A stretch of 64,000 nt of DNA, taken from contig NZ_LT607750.1 of the NCBI RefSeq assembly GCF_900090235.1, positions 1,872,501 through 1,936,500 of the forward strand. The letters run 5' to 3'. The position numbers were made by a program, and so were the translations under genes. The stretch comes from Micromonospora echinaurantiaca. GTDB taxonomy: Bacteria > Actinomycetota > Actinomycetes > Mycobacteriales > Micromonosporaceae. The notes beneath the pieces are model-generated. The model saw only the letters and a list, made by a program, of their open reading frames with translations. It was not told the origin of the DNA and did no database searches. Of the stretch, positions 34,039 to 42,727 are shown piece by piece; position 1 is the first letter of the stretch, and each line of letters opens with the position of its first letter.

Positions 34039-34349
34039 GACAACCGCCCCTTCACCAGGCCGGCGAGAATTGACGGCCATCATGCCAGCGCCGGACACCG
34101 TCACGCAATAGACCGATCAACGAACGAAAAAACATGTGTCTACATTGCAAGAAACGGTTGGCTGGTGGAGTTGCGAGGTCGGGTGGTGGCGGCGGGCACG
34201 AGGGCTTCCGCTGGATCCGATCGGGACCTGAGTGCCTCGGCCGGCTGGCCTCAGCGCGCACCGAACCGGGCCGGACCTCGGGCGCCGATCGTCGGTGCAC
34301 CGGTGCACCGGTGCCGCGGTGGCTCGCCGGCACGGGCCACAATGGCCGG
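34039..34349. other. Intergenic region between divergent genes
   Basis: About 310 bases between the glycosidase (minus) and the DUF2071 gene (plus). An A/T-rich patch at about 34105-34160 is the likely promoter area. At 34293-34314 the unit CGGTGCAC is tandemly repeated twice plus six bases; since it contains GGTGCACC it is also palindromic and may be an operator. No gene was recognised. Confidence 0.4.
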
Positions 34350-35084
34350 GTGGATCCGGAGGAGGTGACGGCCGAGGCGGTCCGGCCGCTGCGCCGGCCG
34401 GTGCTGGTGCAGCGCTGGGAGGATCTGGCCTTCCTGCACTGGCCGGTGGACCCGGCGGTGGTGGCGCCGCTGCTGCCGGCCGGCACCCGACCGGACGTCG
34501 TCGACGGGCGCACGTACGTCGGCCTGATCGGGTTCCGGATGGTCGGGCTCGGCCTGTTCGCCGGCCCGGGCCTGCCCTACCTGGGCACCTTCTGCGAGAC
34601 CAACGTGCGGCTGTACAGCGTGGACGTCGCCGGCCGGCGGGCCGTGGTGTTCCGGTCCCTGGACGCGTCCCGGCTGCTGCCCGTGCTGGTCGCCCGGGCC
34701 AGCCTGCGACTGCCGTACCTGTGGTCGCGGATGCGCCTGCGCCGCGACGGCGACGTGCTGACCTACACCAGCCGCCGCCGCTGGCCGGGGCCGCGCGGCG
34801 CGGCCACCGCGTTCAGCGTCCGGGTGGGTGCGGCGATCGCCGAGCCGACGCCGCTGGAGCACTTCCTCACCGCACGCTGGGGGCTGCACACCCGGGCGTA
34901 CGGGCGCACGCTGCACCTGCCCAACGTGCATCCCCGGTGGCCGCTGCACCGCGCGGAACTGGTGCGCCTCGACGACGGGCTGGTCCGCGCCGCCGGCCTG
35001 CCCGACCCCGGGGCGGCGCCGGTCAGCGTGCTCTACTCGCCGGGCGTCCCGGTGCGGTTCGGCAGCCCCGCCGTCGTCCGCTGA
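34350..35084 (+). CDS. DUF2071 (YqjF-like) protein
   Basis: A 244-residue protein of the DUF2071 family, related to the acetoacetate-decarboxylase fold. The typical start is VLVQRWEDLAFLHWPVDPAV, then LLPAGTRPDVVDGRTYVGLI, FCETNVRLY and the C-terminal LEHFLTARWGLHTRAYGRTL. It has no signal peptide or membrane segment. The GTG at 34350 was chosen because the family starts a few residues before the VLVQRW motif; the upstream open frame is low quality. No enzymatic activity is established for the family. It stands alone; the next gene is 123 bases away. Confidence 0.8.
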   Translation: MDPEEVTAEAVRPLRRPVLVQRWEDLAFLHWPVDPAVVAPLLPAGTRPDVVDGRTYVGLIGFRMVGLGLFAGPGLPYLGTFCETNVRLYSVDVAGRRAVVFRSLDASRLLPVLVARASLRLPYLWSRMRLRRDGDVLTYTSRRRWPGPRGAATAFSVRVGAAIAEPTPLEHFLTARWGLHTRAYGRTLHLPNVHPRWPLHRAELVRLDDGLVRAAGLPDPGAAPVSVLYSPGVPVRFGSPAVVR

Positions 35085-35207
35085 CCGCGCCCTCCCGGGT
35101 CCGCCGCAAATCGAGCGCCGGGACTGGTGATTTCACCGATGCGGACGGCCACCGGCGCGCCGAAGACTGACTGACGTCGATATCCCCGACCTCAGGGAGT
35201 GCCCGAC

Positions 35208-36101
35208 GTGTCCGCACCGACCACCACCCGTACCCGTCCCCTCGCTCGCGTCACCCGGCTGGCCGTGGCCACCGTCCTGGCCGCCGCCGGTGTGCTCGCG
35301 GCGGCTCCGGCGCAGGCCGCCGACAACCCGTACGAGCGCGGCCCCGCACCGACCGCCGCGCTGCTGGAAGCCAGCCGCGGCCCCTTCGCCACCGCCTCGC
35401 AGAGCGTCTCCTCGCTCAGCGTCTCCGGCTTCGGCGGGGGAGTGATCTACTACCCGACCAGTACCAGCGAGGGCACCTTCGGCGCCATCGCCATCTCGCC
35501 CGGCTACACCGCCGCCTGGTCCAGCATCAGCTGGCTCGGCCCGCGGATCGCCTCGCACGGTTTCGTGGTGATCGGCATCGAGACCAACAGCCGGCTCGAC
35601 CAGCCGGACAGCCGCGGCCGGCAACTGCTCGCCGCGCTCGACTACCTGGTGCAGCGCAGCTCGGTGCGGGGCCGGATCGACGGCACCCGGCTCGCCGTCG
35701 CCGGTCACTCGATGGGCGGCGGTGGCAGCCTGGAAGCCGCCGTCTCCCGGCCCGCCCTGCAGGCCGCCGTGCCGATCGCACCGTGGAACCTGGACAAGAC
35801 CTGGTCGGACGTCCGGGTGCCGACGCTGATCATCGGCGGGGAGAGCGACAGCATCGCGCCGGTCTCCTCACACTCGGTGCCGTTCTACAACAGCATCCCG
35901 GCGTCCTCGGAGAAGGCGTACCTGGAGTTGAACGGGGCGAGCCACTTCTTCCCGCAGACGGTCAACACGCCCACCGGCCGGCAGATGGTGGCCTGGTTGA
36001 AGCGGTTCGTCGACAACGACACCCGCTACGAGCCGTTCCTCTGCCCGGGCCCGAGCGGCTTCGAGATCGAGGAGTACCGCAACACCTGCCCGAGCGCCTG
36101 A
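35208..36101 (+). CDS. Secreted cutinase / polyester (PET) hydrolase, type I
   Basis: A 297-residue secreted alpha/beta hydrolase, closely similar over its length to Thermobifida cutinases and LCC as I recall them. The signal peptide ends at AAPAQA (37). Catalytic triad: Ser168 in GHSMGGGG, Asp214 in ESDSIAP and His246 in GASHFF. The oxyanion-hole Tyr100 is in GYTA and Met169 follows the nucleophile. Cys279 and Cys294 fit the single C-terminal disulfide of type I enzymes; the second disulfide of IsPETase is absent. His/Phe occupy the positions that are Ser/Ile beside the wobbling Trp of IsPETase, the ancestral state. GTG 35208 is used since AGGGAG lies eight bases before it; GTG 35199 overlaps that site. 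Natural substrate likely plant cutin or another polyester. Confidence 0.9.
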   Translation: MSAPTTTRTRPLARVTRLAVATVLAAAGVLAAAPAQAADNPYERGPAPTAALLEASRGPFATASQSVSSLSVSGFGGGVIYYPTSTSEGTFGAIAISPGYTAAWSSISWLGPRIASHGFVVIGIETNSRLDQPDSRGRQLLAALDYLVQRSSVRGRIDGTRLAVAGHSMGGGGSLEAAVSRPALQAAVPIAPWNLDKTWSDVRVPTLIIGGESDSIAPVSSHSVPFYNSIPASSEKAYLELNGASHFFPQTVNTPTGRQMVAWLKRFVDNDTRYEPFLCPGPSGFEIEEYRNTCPSA

Positions 36102-36295
36102 CCCGCCTCGGGACAGCCGCCCACGCGCAGCAACCCCGGCCCGTCGCCGCCGTACCGCGGCGGCGGGTCGGCGTCGCATCTGGAGTGCAGAATGCTCTGC
36201 CGCCTGCGAGCCGGCGGCTTGCGTCCGTGACGGCGACGATCCAGGCGCATCGGGGGCTATCGCCGTTCGGATACCGGCGGTGGGCATCGAAGGTA

Positions 36296-36332
36296 TTGAC
36301 GCGAGACTCGAGAAACGTACACTCCCAGTGTA
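36296..36332 (+). promoter_or_regulatory. Promoter with overlapping palindrome before the liv-type operon
   Basis: TTGACG (36296-36301), 16 bases, TACACT (36318-36323) make a plausible sigma-70-type promoter. TACACT-CCC-AGTGTA (36318-36332) is a perfect palindrome that includes the -10 box, so a repressor bound there would block transcription. It lies 33 bases before the livG-like start. The regulator is not identifiable from the sequence. Confidence 0.6.
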
Positions 36333-36364
36333 AATAACGCCCCGCCGGAGCGAGGGATGGGTCA

Positions 36365-37150
36365 ATGGAGCAAGGGCTCGCGCTGCACCACATCGGGGTG
36401 CGTTTCGGCGGCCTCACCGCCCTCGACGACGTCTCGCTGCGGGTGCCCCCCGGCCGGGTGGTCGGCGTGATCGGCCCCAACGGAGCCGGCAAGACCACCC
36501 TGTTCAATGTGGTCTGCGGCTTCGTCCCGCCGGACACCGGCACGATCACCCTCGACGGCCGGCCGCTGCGGCCCCAGCCGCACCGGCTGACCCGGCTCGG
36601 CATCGCCCGCACGTTGCAGGGCACCGGGCTCTTCGCCGGGCTCACCGTGCTGGAGAACGTGATGGCCGGCGCCACCCACACCGCCCGCGCCGGTTTCCTC
36701 TCCGCGCTGCTCGGCCTGCCGCGCAGCGACCGGGACGAGCGCCGGCTGCGCCGGCACGCCCTGGACGTGCTCGACAGCCTGGGCATCGCCGGGCACGCCG
36801 ACGCCGCGCCGGGCACCCTGCCGTTCGCCGTACGCCAGCGGGTCGCGTTGGCCCGGGCGATGGCCGCGCGGCCCCGGCTGCTGCTGCTGGACGAGCCGGC
36901 CGGCGGGCTCGGCGGCGACGACATCGCCGAGCTGGCGGAGCTGGTCCGGCAGCTGCCCCGGCGGGACACCGACCTCTGCGCGGTGCTGCTGGTGGAGCAC
37001 CACATGGACCTCGTGATGTCGGTCTGCGACGAGATCGTGGTGCTCGACTTCGGCCGGGTCATCGCCGCCGGCACGCCAGACGAGATCCGCGACGACCCGG
37101 CCGTCACCGACGCCTACCTCGGTGCCGCCGTCGACGAGGCGGCCGCATGA
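36365..37150 (+). CDS. Branched-chain amino acid-type ABC transporter ATPase (LivG-like)
   Basis: A 261-residue ATPase. Walker A is GPNGAGKTT near 39, Walker B is RLLLLDEPAGGLGG, and the sequence has the LivG layout with the VLVEHHMDLVMSVCDEI C-terminal region. The usual LSGGQ signature is eroded here: LPFAVRQRVALARAM, a Leu-Pro-Phe-Ala variant often seen in LivG-like proteins. ATG 36365 with GAGGGATGG upstream. First of five genes encoding a complete importer; the substrate may be an amino acid or another small carboxylate, since catabolic acyl-CoA genes follow. Confidence 0.85.
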   Translation: MEQGLALHHIGVRFGGLTALDDVSLRVPPGRVVGVIGPNGAGKTTLFNVVCGFVPPDTGTITLDGRPLRPQPHRLTRLGIARTLQGTGLFAGLTVLENVMAGATHTARAGFLSALLGLPRSDRDERRLRRHALDVLDSLGIAGHADAAPGTLPFAVRQRVALARAMAARPRLLLLDEPAGGLGGDDIAELAELVRQLPRRDTDLCAVLLVEHHMDLVMSVCDEIVVLDFGRVIAAGTPDEIRDDPAVTDAYLGAAVDEAAA

Positions 37151-37197
37151 AGCGAGCGGAGCGAGCGGATCAGCAGGCTCAGCACGGTGGTGCCGGC

Positions 37198-37920
37198 ATG
37201 AGTGGCGAGGACCTGCTGGTGGTGCGCGGGCTGGTGGCCGGCTACGGCGCCGCGCCGGTGCTGCACGGGGTCGACCTCACCGTGCCGGCGGGCACCATCG
37301 CCGCGGTGGTGGGGGCGAACGGGGCGGGCAAGACCACCCTGCTGCGCGCCCTCTCCGGCATGCTGCGCCCGCTCGCCGGTCGGGTCGCGCTGGCCGGCGA
37401 CGACCTGCGCGGCGTACCGGTGGAACAGCTGGTCCGGCGCGGCATGGCGCACGTGCCGGAGGGACGGGGCGTGGTCGGCGAGCTCACGGTGGACGAGAAC
37501 CTGCGGCTCGGCGGGTTGTGGCGGCGCGACCGGGCCGACGCGACGCGCGCCCTGGACGAGGTGTACCAGCTGTTCGAGCCGCTGGCCCGGCGCCGGCGGC
37601 ACCTCGGCCACCAGCTCTCCGGCGGCGAACGGCAGATGCTCGCCCTCGGCCGGGCGCTCGTCGGGCGACCCCGGCTGCTGCTGCTCGACGAGCCGTCCCT
37701 CGGCCTGGCGCCGCGGGTGGTCGCCCAGACCATGGCCCTGCTGCGCCAGTTGCGCGACCGCACCGGGCTGACCGTGCTGCTGGTCGAGCAGAACGTGCGC
37801 AGCGCGCTGTCGGTCGCCGACCAGGGCGTGGTGATGGCGCTGGGCCGGGTGGTCAGCACCGCGCCGGCCGCCCGGCTGCGCGACGACGACGACCTGCGCC
37901 ACGCCTACCTCGGTTTCTGA
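37198..37920 (+). CDS. Branched-chain amino acid-type ABC transporter ATPase (LivF-like)
   Basis: A 240-residue ATPase with Walker A GANGAGKTT, signature LSGGERQMLALGRAL, Walker B RLLLLDEPSLGLAP and the LivF C-terminal VLLVEQNVRSAL region. An in-frame ATG at 37147 overlaps the livG stop, but the 17 residues it would add (MKRAERADQQAQHGGAG) lie on a repetitive GAGCGGAGCGAGCG-type spacer and are unlike the family, so the ATG at 37198 is preferred. Second component of the importer. Confidence 0.8.
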   Translation: MSGEDLLVVRGLVAGYGAAPVLHGVDLTVPAGTIAAVVGANGAGKTTLLRALSGMLRPLAGRVALAGDDLRGVPVEQLVRRGMAHVPEGRGVVGELTVDENLRLGGLWRRDRADATRALDEVYQLFEPLARRRRHLGHQLSGGERQMLALGRALVGRPRLLLLDEPSLGLAPRVVAQTMALLRQLRDRTGLTVLLVEQNVRSALSVADQGVVMALGRVVSTAPAARLRDDDDLRHAYLGF

Positions 37921-37945
37921 CCACCTCGTCCCCGCGGGAGGACTG

Positions 37946-38824
37946 TTGGACCGCTTCGTCTTCCTCACCCTCGACGGCCTGTCCCGGGGTGCGGTCTACG
38001 CCGCGTTCGCGCTGGCCCTGGTGCTCATCTGGCGGGCCGCCCGGATCGTCAACTTCGCCCAGGGCGCGATGGCCGTGGCCACCGCGTACGTCGCCTACAG
38101 CGTGTCGGCCGCGACCGGCTCGTACTGGCTGGGTTTCCTGGCCGCGTTGGTCGCCGGGCTGCTGCTCGGCGCCGCGGTCGACCTGGCGGTGATGCGCTTC
38201 GTCGACCACCGGTCCCCGCTCAACCCGGTGATCGTCGCGCTCGGCCTGGTGCTGCTGATCCAGGCGGTCCTCGGCATGGTCTACGGCAACGAGTTCCTGC
38301 CCGCCGAGGCGCCGTTCTCCCGGTCCGCGCTGACCGTGGCCGGGATCGCCGTGCTCTCCCCGTACGACCTGTTCGCGTTCGCGGCGGTCGGGGTGGTGGT
38401 GGTCGGGCTGGCCTGGATCTTCACCCGCACCGCAGTCGGGTTGCGGATGCGCGCCGCGGCGTTCGCCCCCGAGGTGTCCCGGCTGCTCGGGGTCAACGTC
38501 GGCGGCATGCTCACCCTCGGCTGGGCGCTCGCCTCCGGGGTGGGCGCGCTGGCCGGCATGCTGGTCATCCCCACCGAGCTGGGCCTGCACCCGCACGCGA
38601 TGGACCTGGTCTTCGTCTCGGCGTTCACCGCCGCCGTGGTGGGCGGGCTGGACAGTCCACCGGGGGCGGTGGTCGGCGGGCTCGCGGTGGGCCTGCTGCT
38701 TTCCTATGTCAGCGGCTACGCCGGCAGCGACCTCACCCCGCTGGCGGTGCTCGTGCTGCTGCTGGCGGTGCTGCTGGTCCGTCCCGGCGGGCTGTTCGCC
38801 CCGGTCGCCGCGAGGCGGGTGTGA
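37946..38824 (+). CDS. Branched-chain amino acid-type ABC permease (LivH-like)
   Basis: A 292-residue membrane protein with about eight hydrophobic segments. Typical LivH stretches are LDGLSRGAVYAAFALALVLI, RIVNFAQGAMAV and FVSAFTAAVVGGLDSPPGAV. It starts at a TTG (37946) with GGGAGGA five bases upstream, and its stop overlaps the next GTG start (GTGA), so it is coupled to the LivM-like gene. Confidence 0.85.
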   Translation: MDRFVFLTLDGLSRGAVYAAFALALVLIWRAARIVNFAQGAMAVATAYVAYSVSAATGSYWLGFLAALVAGLLLGAAVDLAVMRFVDHRSPLNPVIVALGLVLLIQAVLGMVYGNEFLPAEAPFSRSALTVAGIAVLSPYDLFAFAAVGVVVVGLAWIFTRTAVGLRMRAAAFAPEVSRLLGVNVGGMLTLGWALASGVGALAGMLVIPTELGLHPHAMDLVFVSAFTAAVVGGLDSPPGAVVGGLAVGLLLSYVSGYAGSDLTPLAVLVLLLAVLLVRPGGLFAPVAARRV

Positions 38825-39936
38825 GCGCCACCCGGGCGGCCACGCCGCCGCGCATCCCGGCGCCGGAGGTCGGCACCCGCCCGGCTGGTACGCACCGCGT
38901 CCCGACCCTGCTGCGCCATCTCGGCGTCGCGCTGGTCGCCGCGCTCCTGCTGGTGGTGGTCAGCTACGGCCTGGATCCGTTCCGCAACTTCCAGTTCGCG
39001 ACCGTGGCGGCCTACCTCTGCGCCACCGCCGGGCTGACCGTGCTGACCGGGCTCAACGGGCAGCTCTCGCTGGGGCACGGCGCGCTGATGGCCACCGGCG
39101 CGTACACGGTGGCCTTCTGTCAGACCGCGTTCCTCGACGCCGGGCTCACCGGCGGCTGGTGGCTGGCCGTCTCGCTGGTCGCGGCGGTGCTGGCCGCGCT
39201 GGCGGTCGGCGCCGTGGTCGGGGCGGCCGCGGCCCGGTTGCGCGGCCCGTACCTGGCCGGGGTGACGTTGGCCGTCGCGGTGGTGGTGCCGGCGTTGACC
39301 GTCACCTTCGACGGCCTCTTCAACGGCGAGCAGGGGCTGTCGGTGCCGGTGGAGCCGCCGCCGGCCGCGCTCGGTGCGTACTTCCCCTACGAGCGCTGGC
39401 AGCTCTGGGTCGCCGCGGCGGCCACCCTGCTCGCCCTGGTGCTGCTGGCCAACCTGGTCCGCAGCCGGTACGGCCGGACCTTCCGCGCGGTGCGCGACGA
39501 CGAGGTCGCCGCCCGCCTCGCCGGCATCCACGTGGCCCGCACCCAGGTGCTCGCCTTCGTGGTCAGCGCGGCCGGCGCCGGGCTCGGCGGCGCGCTGCTG
39601 GCCGTGCTCGCGCAGAGCGTCTCGCCCGGGGCGTTCTCGCTGACCCTGTCGCTCTTCCTGCTGATGGCGGTCGTCATCGGCGGCCTGGGCAGCCTCGCCG
39701 GCGCGCTCTGGGGCGCCGTCCTGCTGGTGGTCCTGCCCGACCTCACGCACAGCCTGACCGAGCAGCTCACCCTCTCCCCAGCCGTGGCGCAGCGGATGGA
39801 GGGCAACCTTCCGCTGGCCATCTTCGGGATCACCCTGATCGTCGTCATGATCGCCGCGCCCGGCGGTGTGCAGGGCCTGCTGGCCCGCCTCGGCCGGGCG
39901 GTGGCCGCCCGGCTGCCGGGCCGCCGGCGGTCCTGA
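38821..39936 (+). CDS. Branched-chain amino acid-type ABC permease (LivM-like)
   Basis: A 371-residue membrane protein. After a cytoplasmic stretch of about 35 residues come about nine hydrophobic segments. Family landmarks are LTGLNGQLSLGHGALMATGA and TFRAVRDDEVAARLAGIHV (the cytoplasmic coupling loop), then VVIGGLGSLAGALWGAVLL. GTG start overlapping the LivH stop. It pairs with the LivH-like protein to form the membrane channel. Confidence 0.85.
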   Translation: MSATRAATPPRIPAPEVGTRPAGTHRVPTLLRHLGVALVAALLLVVVSYGLDPFRNFQFATVAAYLCATAGLTVLTGLNGQLSLGHGALMATGAYTVAFCQTAFLDAGLTGGWWLAVSLVAAVLAALAVGAVVGAAAARLRGPYLAGVTLAVAVVVPALTVTFDGLFNGEQGLSVPVEPPPAALGAYFPYERWQLWVAAAATLLALVLLANLVRSRYGRTFRAVRDDEVAARLAGIHVARTQVLAFVVSAAGAGLGGALLAVLAQSVSPGAFSLTLSLFLLMAVVIGGLGSLAGALWGAVLLVVLPDLTHSLTEQLTLSPAVAQRMEGNLPLAIFGITLIVVMIAAPGGVQGLLARLGRAVAARLPGRRRS

Positions 39937-40018
39937 ACCGACCCGGGCCCCCGTCCGCACTCCGCTCCACCCCGCCACCCGCCAACCAGAACCGGACCGA
40001 GGAAAGGTCGGTGTCCCC

Positions 40019-41305
40019 ATGCCACCCTCGACACGACGTGCTCTCGCGATCGCCACCGCCATCACCCTGCTCGCCACCTCCGCCGCGTGCAGCGGCGACG
40101 GCGGCGGGTCGTCGGGACGCGGGCCGGTGCCCGGCGTCACCGACGCCGAGATCGTGGTCGGCACCCACATGCCGCTGACCGGCCCGGCCTCGGCCGGCTA
40201 CTCCAAGATCGCGCCGGCCACCAAGGCGTACTTCGACTACGTGAACGCCAACGGCGGCGTGCACGGCCGGAAGATCACCTACAAGATCATGGACGACGGC
40301 TACAACCCGGCGAACACCCAGCAGGTGGTCCGCCAACTGGTCCTGCAGGACAAGGTCTTCGCGGTGCTCAACGGGCTCGGTACGCCGACCCACACCGGCG
40401 TGCTCGACTTCCTCAAGAGCAACCGGGTGCCGGACCTCTTCGTCGCCTCCGGCAGCCGCAGCTGGGACCAGCCGGACAAGTATCCGGGCACCTTCGGGTT
40501 CAACCCGGACTACACGGTGGAGGGCAAGATCCTGGCCAACCACGTGAAGACCGCGCTGCCCGGCAAGAAGGTCTGCTTCCTGGGCCAGGACGACGACTTC
40601 GGCCGGGACAGCCTGGCCGGGGTGGAGCAGGTGCTCGGCGCCGGCGCGGTGGTGGCCAAGCAGACGTACGTCACCAGCAACACCAACGTGGCGCCGCAGG
40701 TCGGCGCGTTCAAGGCCGCCGGCTGCGAGGTGGTCGTGCTGGCCACCGTGCCCGGCTTCACCGCCCTCGCCGTCGGCACCGCGGCCCGGCTGGGCTTCAA
40801 GCCGCAGTGGCTGGTCTCCAACGTCGGCGCCGACCACCCCACCCTGGCCAAGCAGCTCGGTGACGCCGCGCCGCTGCTGGAGGGCATGATCGGCGTCAAC
40901 TACCTGCCCATGCAGAACGACACGGCGAACCCGTGGATCCAGCTGTTCAGCAAGGTGAACAAGGAGCACAACGGGGACGCGCCGTTCGACGGCAACACCG
41001 TCTACGGGATGGCCGTCGGCTACCTCTTCGTGCAGGTGCTCCAGGCCGCCGGCAAGGACCTCACCCGGGAGTCGGTGCTGGCGGCGGTCAGCAGGGGCGG
41101 CTACCAGGGCCCGGGGCTGGCGCCGCTGCGCTTCAGCGACACCGACCACTCCGGCTACGGCGGCGAGCGGCTGACCCGGGTCAGCGGCGGCGTGCAGGCG
41201 TACTTCGGGCCGGCGTACGAGACGGACGAGGGTGACGGCCCGGTGCGGGAGTACGCCGTCGCCCCGGTTGCCCCGCCGGCCAACGGGATCCCCGCCGCCT
41301 CCTGA
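40019..41305 (+). CDS. Substrate-binding lipoprotein of the liv-type transporter
   Basis: A 428-residue lipoprotein. The lipobox LLATSAAC puts the lipid on Cys24. The rest is a type I periplasmic-binding fold of the LivK/ABC-branched family (ITDAEIVVGTHMPLTG-like start, YFDYVNANGGVHGRKI, then FGFNPDYTVEGKILANHV). It follows the permeases by 82 bases with GGAAAGG as ribosome site and is probably made in excess. Ligand residues cannot be assigned; the catabolic gene neighbourhood suggests a carboxylic or aromatic acid as well as amino acids. Confidence 0.85.
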   Translation: MPPSTRRALAIATAITLLATSAACSGDGGGSSGRGPVPGVTDAEIVVGTHMPLTGPASAGYSKIAPATKAYFDYVNANGGVHGRKITYKIMDDGYNPANTQQVVRQLVLQDKVFAVLNGLGTPTHTGVLDFLKSNRVPDLFVASGSRSWDQPDKYPGTFGFNPDYTVEGKILANHVKTALPGKKVCFLGQDDDFGRDSLAGVEQVLGAGAVVAKQTYVTSNTNVAPQVGAFKAAGCEVVVLATVPGFTALAVGTAARLGFKPQWLVSNVGADHPTLAKQLGDAAPLLEGMIGVNYLPMQNDTANPWIQLFSKVNKEHNGDAPFDGNTVYGMAVGYLFVQVLQAAGKDLTRESVLAAVSRGGYQGPGLAPLRFSDTDHSGYGGERLTRVSGGVQAYFGPAYETDEGDGPVREYAVAPVAPPANGIPAAS

Positions 41306-41350
41306 GCCCGGTGCCGGGTGCGGTCGGCTCGACCGCGCCCGGCACCGGGC
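41306..41350. terminator. Long bidirectional hairpin between convergent genes
   Basis: GCCCGGTGCCGGG (41306-41318) pairs with CCCGGCACCGGGC (41338-41350); inside, GCGGTCG pairs with CGACCGC, with one T-G pair between. The result is a stem of about 20 pairs with a three-base loop, right after the binding-protein stop and just before the convergent thiolase stop. It should end transcription from both sides. Confidence 0.8.
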
Positions 41351-41363
41351 CGGCCGGGCCCGG

Positions 41364-42584
41364 TCAGCTCAGCCGTTCGACGATCATCGCCATGCCCTGG
41401 CCGCCGCCGACGCACATGGTCGCCAGTCCGACCTGCCGGTCGTGCCAGCGCAGCGAGTTGAGCAGCGTGGTGGTGATCCGGGCGCCGGTCATGCCGAACG
41501 GGTGGCCGACCGCGATCGCGCCGCCGTTGACGTTGAGCCGGTCCCAGTCGACGCCGAGCTCGCGGGCGCTCGGCAGCACCTGGGCCGCGAACGCCTCGTT
41601 GATCTCGACCAGGTCGACGTCCGCGATGGACATTCCGGCGTGGCGCAGCGCCCGCCGGGACGCTTCCACCGGCCCGAGCCCCATGATCTCGGGGGAGAGC
41701 GCGCTCAGGCCGGTGGCGACGATCCGGGCCAGCGGGGTGACGCCCAACTCCCGGGCCCGTACGTCGGACATCACGACGAGCGCGGCGGCCCCGTCGTTGA
41801 GCGGACAGGAGTTGCCGGCGGTCACCGTGCCGTCCGGCCGGAACACCGGCGGCAGCGCGGCCACCGCCGCCAGGGTCACCCCGGGACGCGGTCCGTCGTC
41901 GGCGGCGACCACCGCGCCGCCGGGCACGGTGATCGGGGTGATCTCCCGCGCCCAGAAGCCGTCGGCGATCGCCTTCTCGGCCAGCAGCTGCGACCGTACG
42001 GCGAACTCGTCCTGGCTCTCCCGGGAGATCCCGCGCAGCTGGGCCACGTTCTCCGCGGTCTGTCCCATGGCGACGTAGACGTCCGGCAGCTCGCCGTCGG
42101 CGCGCGGATCGTGCCAGGCCGGCCCCGCGCCGCCGGCCCGGGTGGCGGTCCGCGTCACCGCGTCGCCGAACCGCGGGTTGGTGCTGTCCGGGTGCCCGTC
42201 GCTGCGACCCCGGTGGTAGCGGGAGACGCACTCCACCCCGGCCGAGACGAACACGTCGCCCTCGCCGGCGCGGATGGCGTGCAGGGCCATCCGGGTGGTC
42301 TGCAGCGACGAGGAGCAGTACCGGTTGACGGTGGTGCCGGGCAGGTGGTCGAGGCCGAGCAGGACGGCCACCACACGAGCGAGGTTGTAGCCCTGCTCGC
42401 CGGCGGGCTGGCCGCAGCCGAGCATCAGGTCGTCGATCCCGGCCGGGTCGAGCTGGGGCACCTGGTCCAGGGCGGCCCGCACGATGGTGGCGGCCAGGTC
42501 GTCGGCGCGCAGTTCGCGCAGCGAGCCCTTGTTCGCCCGACCGATCGGTGATCGGGCGGCGGCGACGATGACGGCTTCCGGCAT
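41364..42584 (-). CDS. Acetyl-CoA acyltransferase (thiolase)
   Basis: A 406-residue thiolase. The nucleophilic Cys90 is in NRYCSSSLQ, the active-site His in GGAIAVGHPFGMTGAR and the second Cys in CVGGGQGMA; NEAFA is also present. These are the complete catalytic elements for 3-ketoacyl-CoA cleavage. Length and features fit FadA-type degradative thiolases. The AAAGGA ribosome site precedes the ATG. It is transcribed away from the SDR/acyl-CoA dehydrogenase genes from a shared region that carries two related palindromes, so both are probably under one regulator. Confidence 0.85.
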   Translation of the reverse strand: MPEAVIVAAARSPIGRANKGSLRELRADDLAATIVRAALDQVPQLDPAGIDDLMLGCGQPAGEQGYNLARVVAVLLGLDHLPGTTVNRYCSSSLQTTRMALHAIRAGEGDVFVSAGVECVSRYHRGRSDGHPDSTNPRFGDAVTRTATRAGGAGPAWHDPRADGELPDVYVAMGQTAENVAQLRGISRESQDEFAVRSQLLAEKAIADGFWAREITPITVPGGAVVAADDGPRPGVTLAAVAALPPVFRPDGTVTAGNSCPLNDGAAALVVMSDVRARELGVTPLARIVATGLSALSPEIMGLGPVEASRRALRHAGMSIADVDLVEINEAFAAQVLPSARELGVDWDRLNVNGGAIAVGHPFGMTGARITTTLLNSLRWHDRQVGLATMCVGGGQGMAMIVERLS

Positions 42585-42608
42585 GGTGGGGTCCTTTCCG
42601 GGGGAGTT

Positions 42609-42629
42609 ATCTGCACTGACGGTGCGGTT
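42609..42629 (-). promoter_or_regulatory. Imperfect operator at the thiolase promoter
   Basis: ATCTGCAC-N5-GTGCGGTT, with the same 8-5-8 spacing as the perfect site 98 bases away in front of the SDR gene. Half-sites agree at six of eight positions. It lies downstream of a minus-strand TTGACA (42648-42643), so it would cover the promoter or the transcription start of the thiolase gene. Confidence 0.5.
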
Positions 42630-42679
42630 ACTACGGTGGCCGTGTCAACGGATTGTGAGATGGTCATCGGCATTCGTCG

Positions 42680-42727
42680 TTGACGAGTCGGTTCCGTCCT
42701 CCTACTATCTGCATCGTGAATGCAGAT
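42680..42727 (+). promoter_or_regulatory. Leaderless promoter with operator at the SDR gene start
   Basis: TTGACG (42680-42685), 17 bases, TACTAT (42703-42708) is a near-consensus promoter. The GTG start at 42716 lies eight bases after the -10 box, so the mRNA probably begins at or one base before the start codon, and no ribosome site is present. ATCTGCAT-N5-ATGCAGAT (42707-42727) is a perfect palindrome spanning the transcription start and start codon, a classic repressor position. Confidence 0.7.

Noticed and set aside
31759..34368. 869-residue plus-strand ORF opposite the glycosidase
   Set aside because: Val/Asp/Gly/His-rich with no motif; the minus-strand frame has a signal peptide, beta-helix repeats and a terminator.
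37147..37197. N-terminal extension of the LivF-like gene
   Set aside because: Seventeen charged residues on a repetitive spacer, absent from the family; the ATG at 37198 fits better.
42680..42715. TTG start for the SDR gene at 42680
   Set aside because: This TTG is the -35 hexamer itself and the added residues are not SDR-like.
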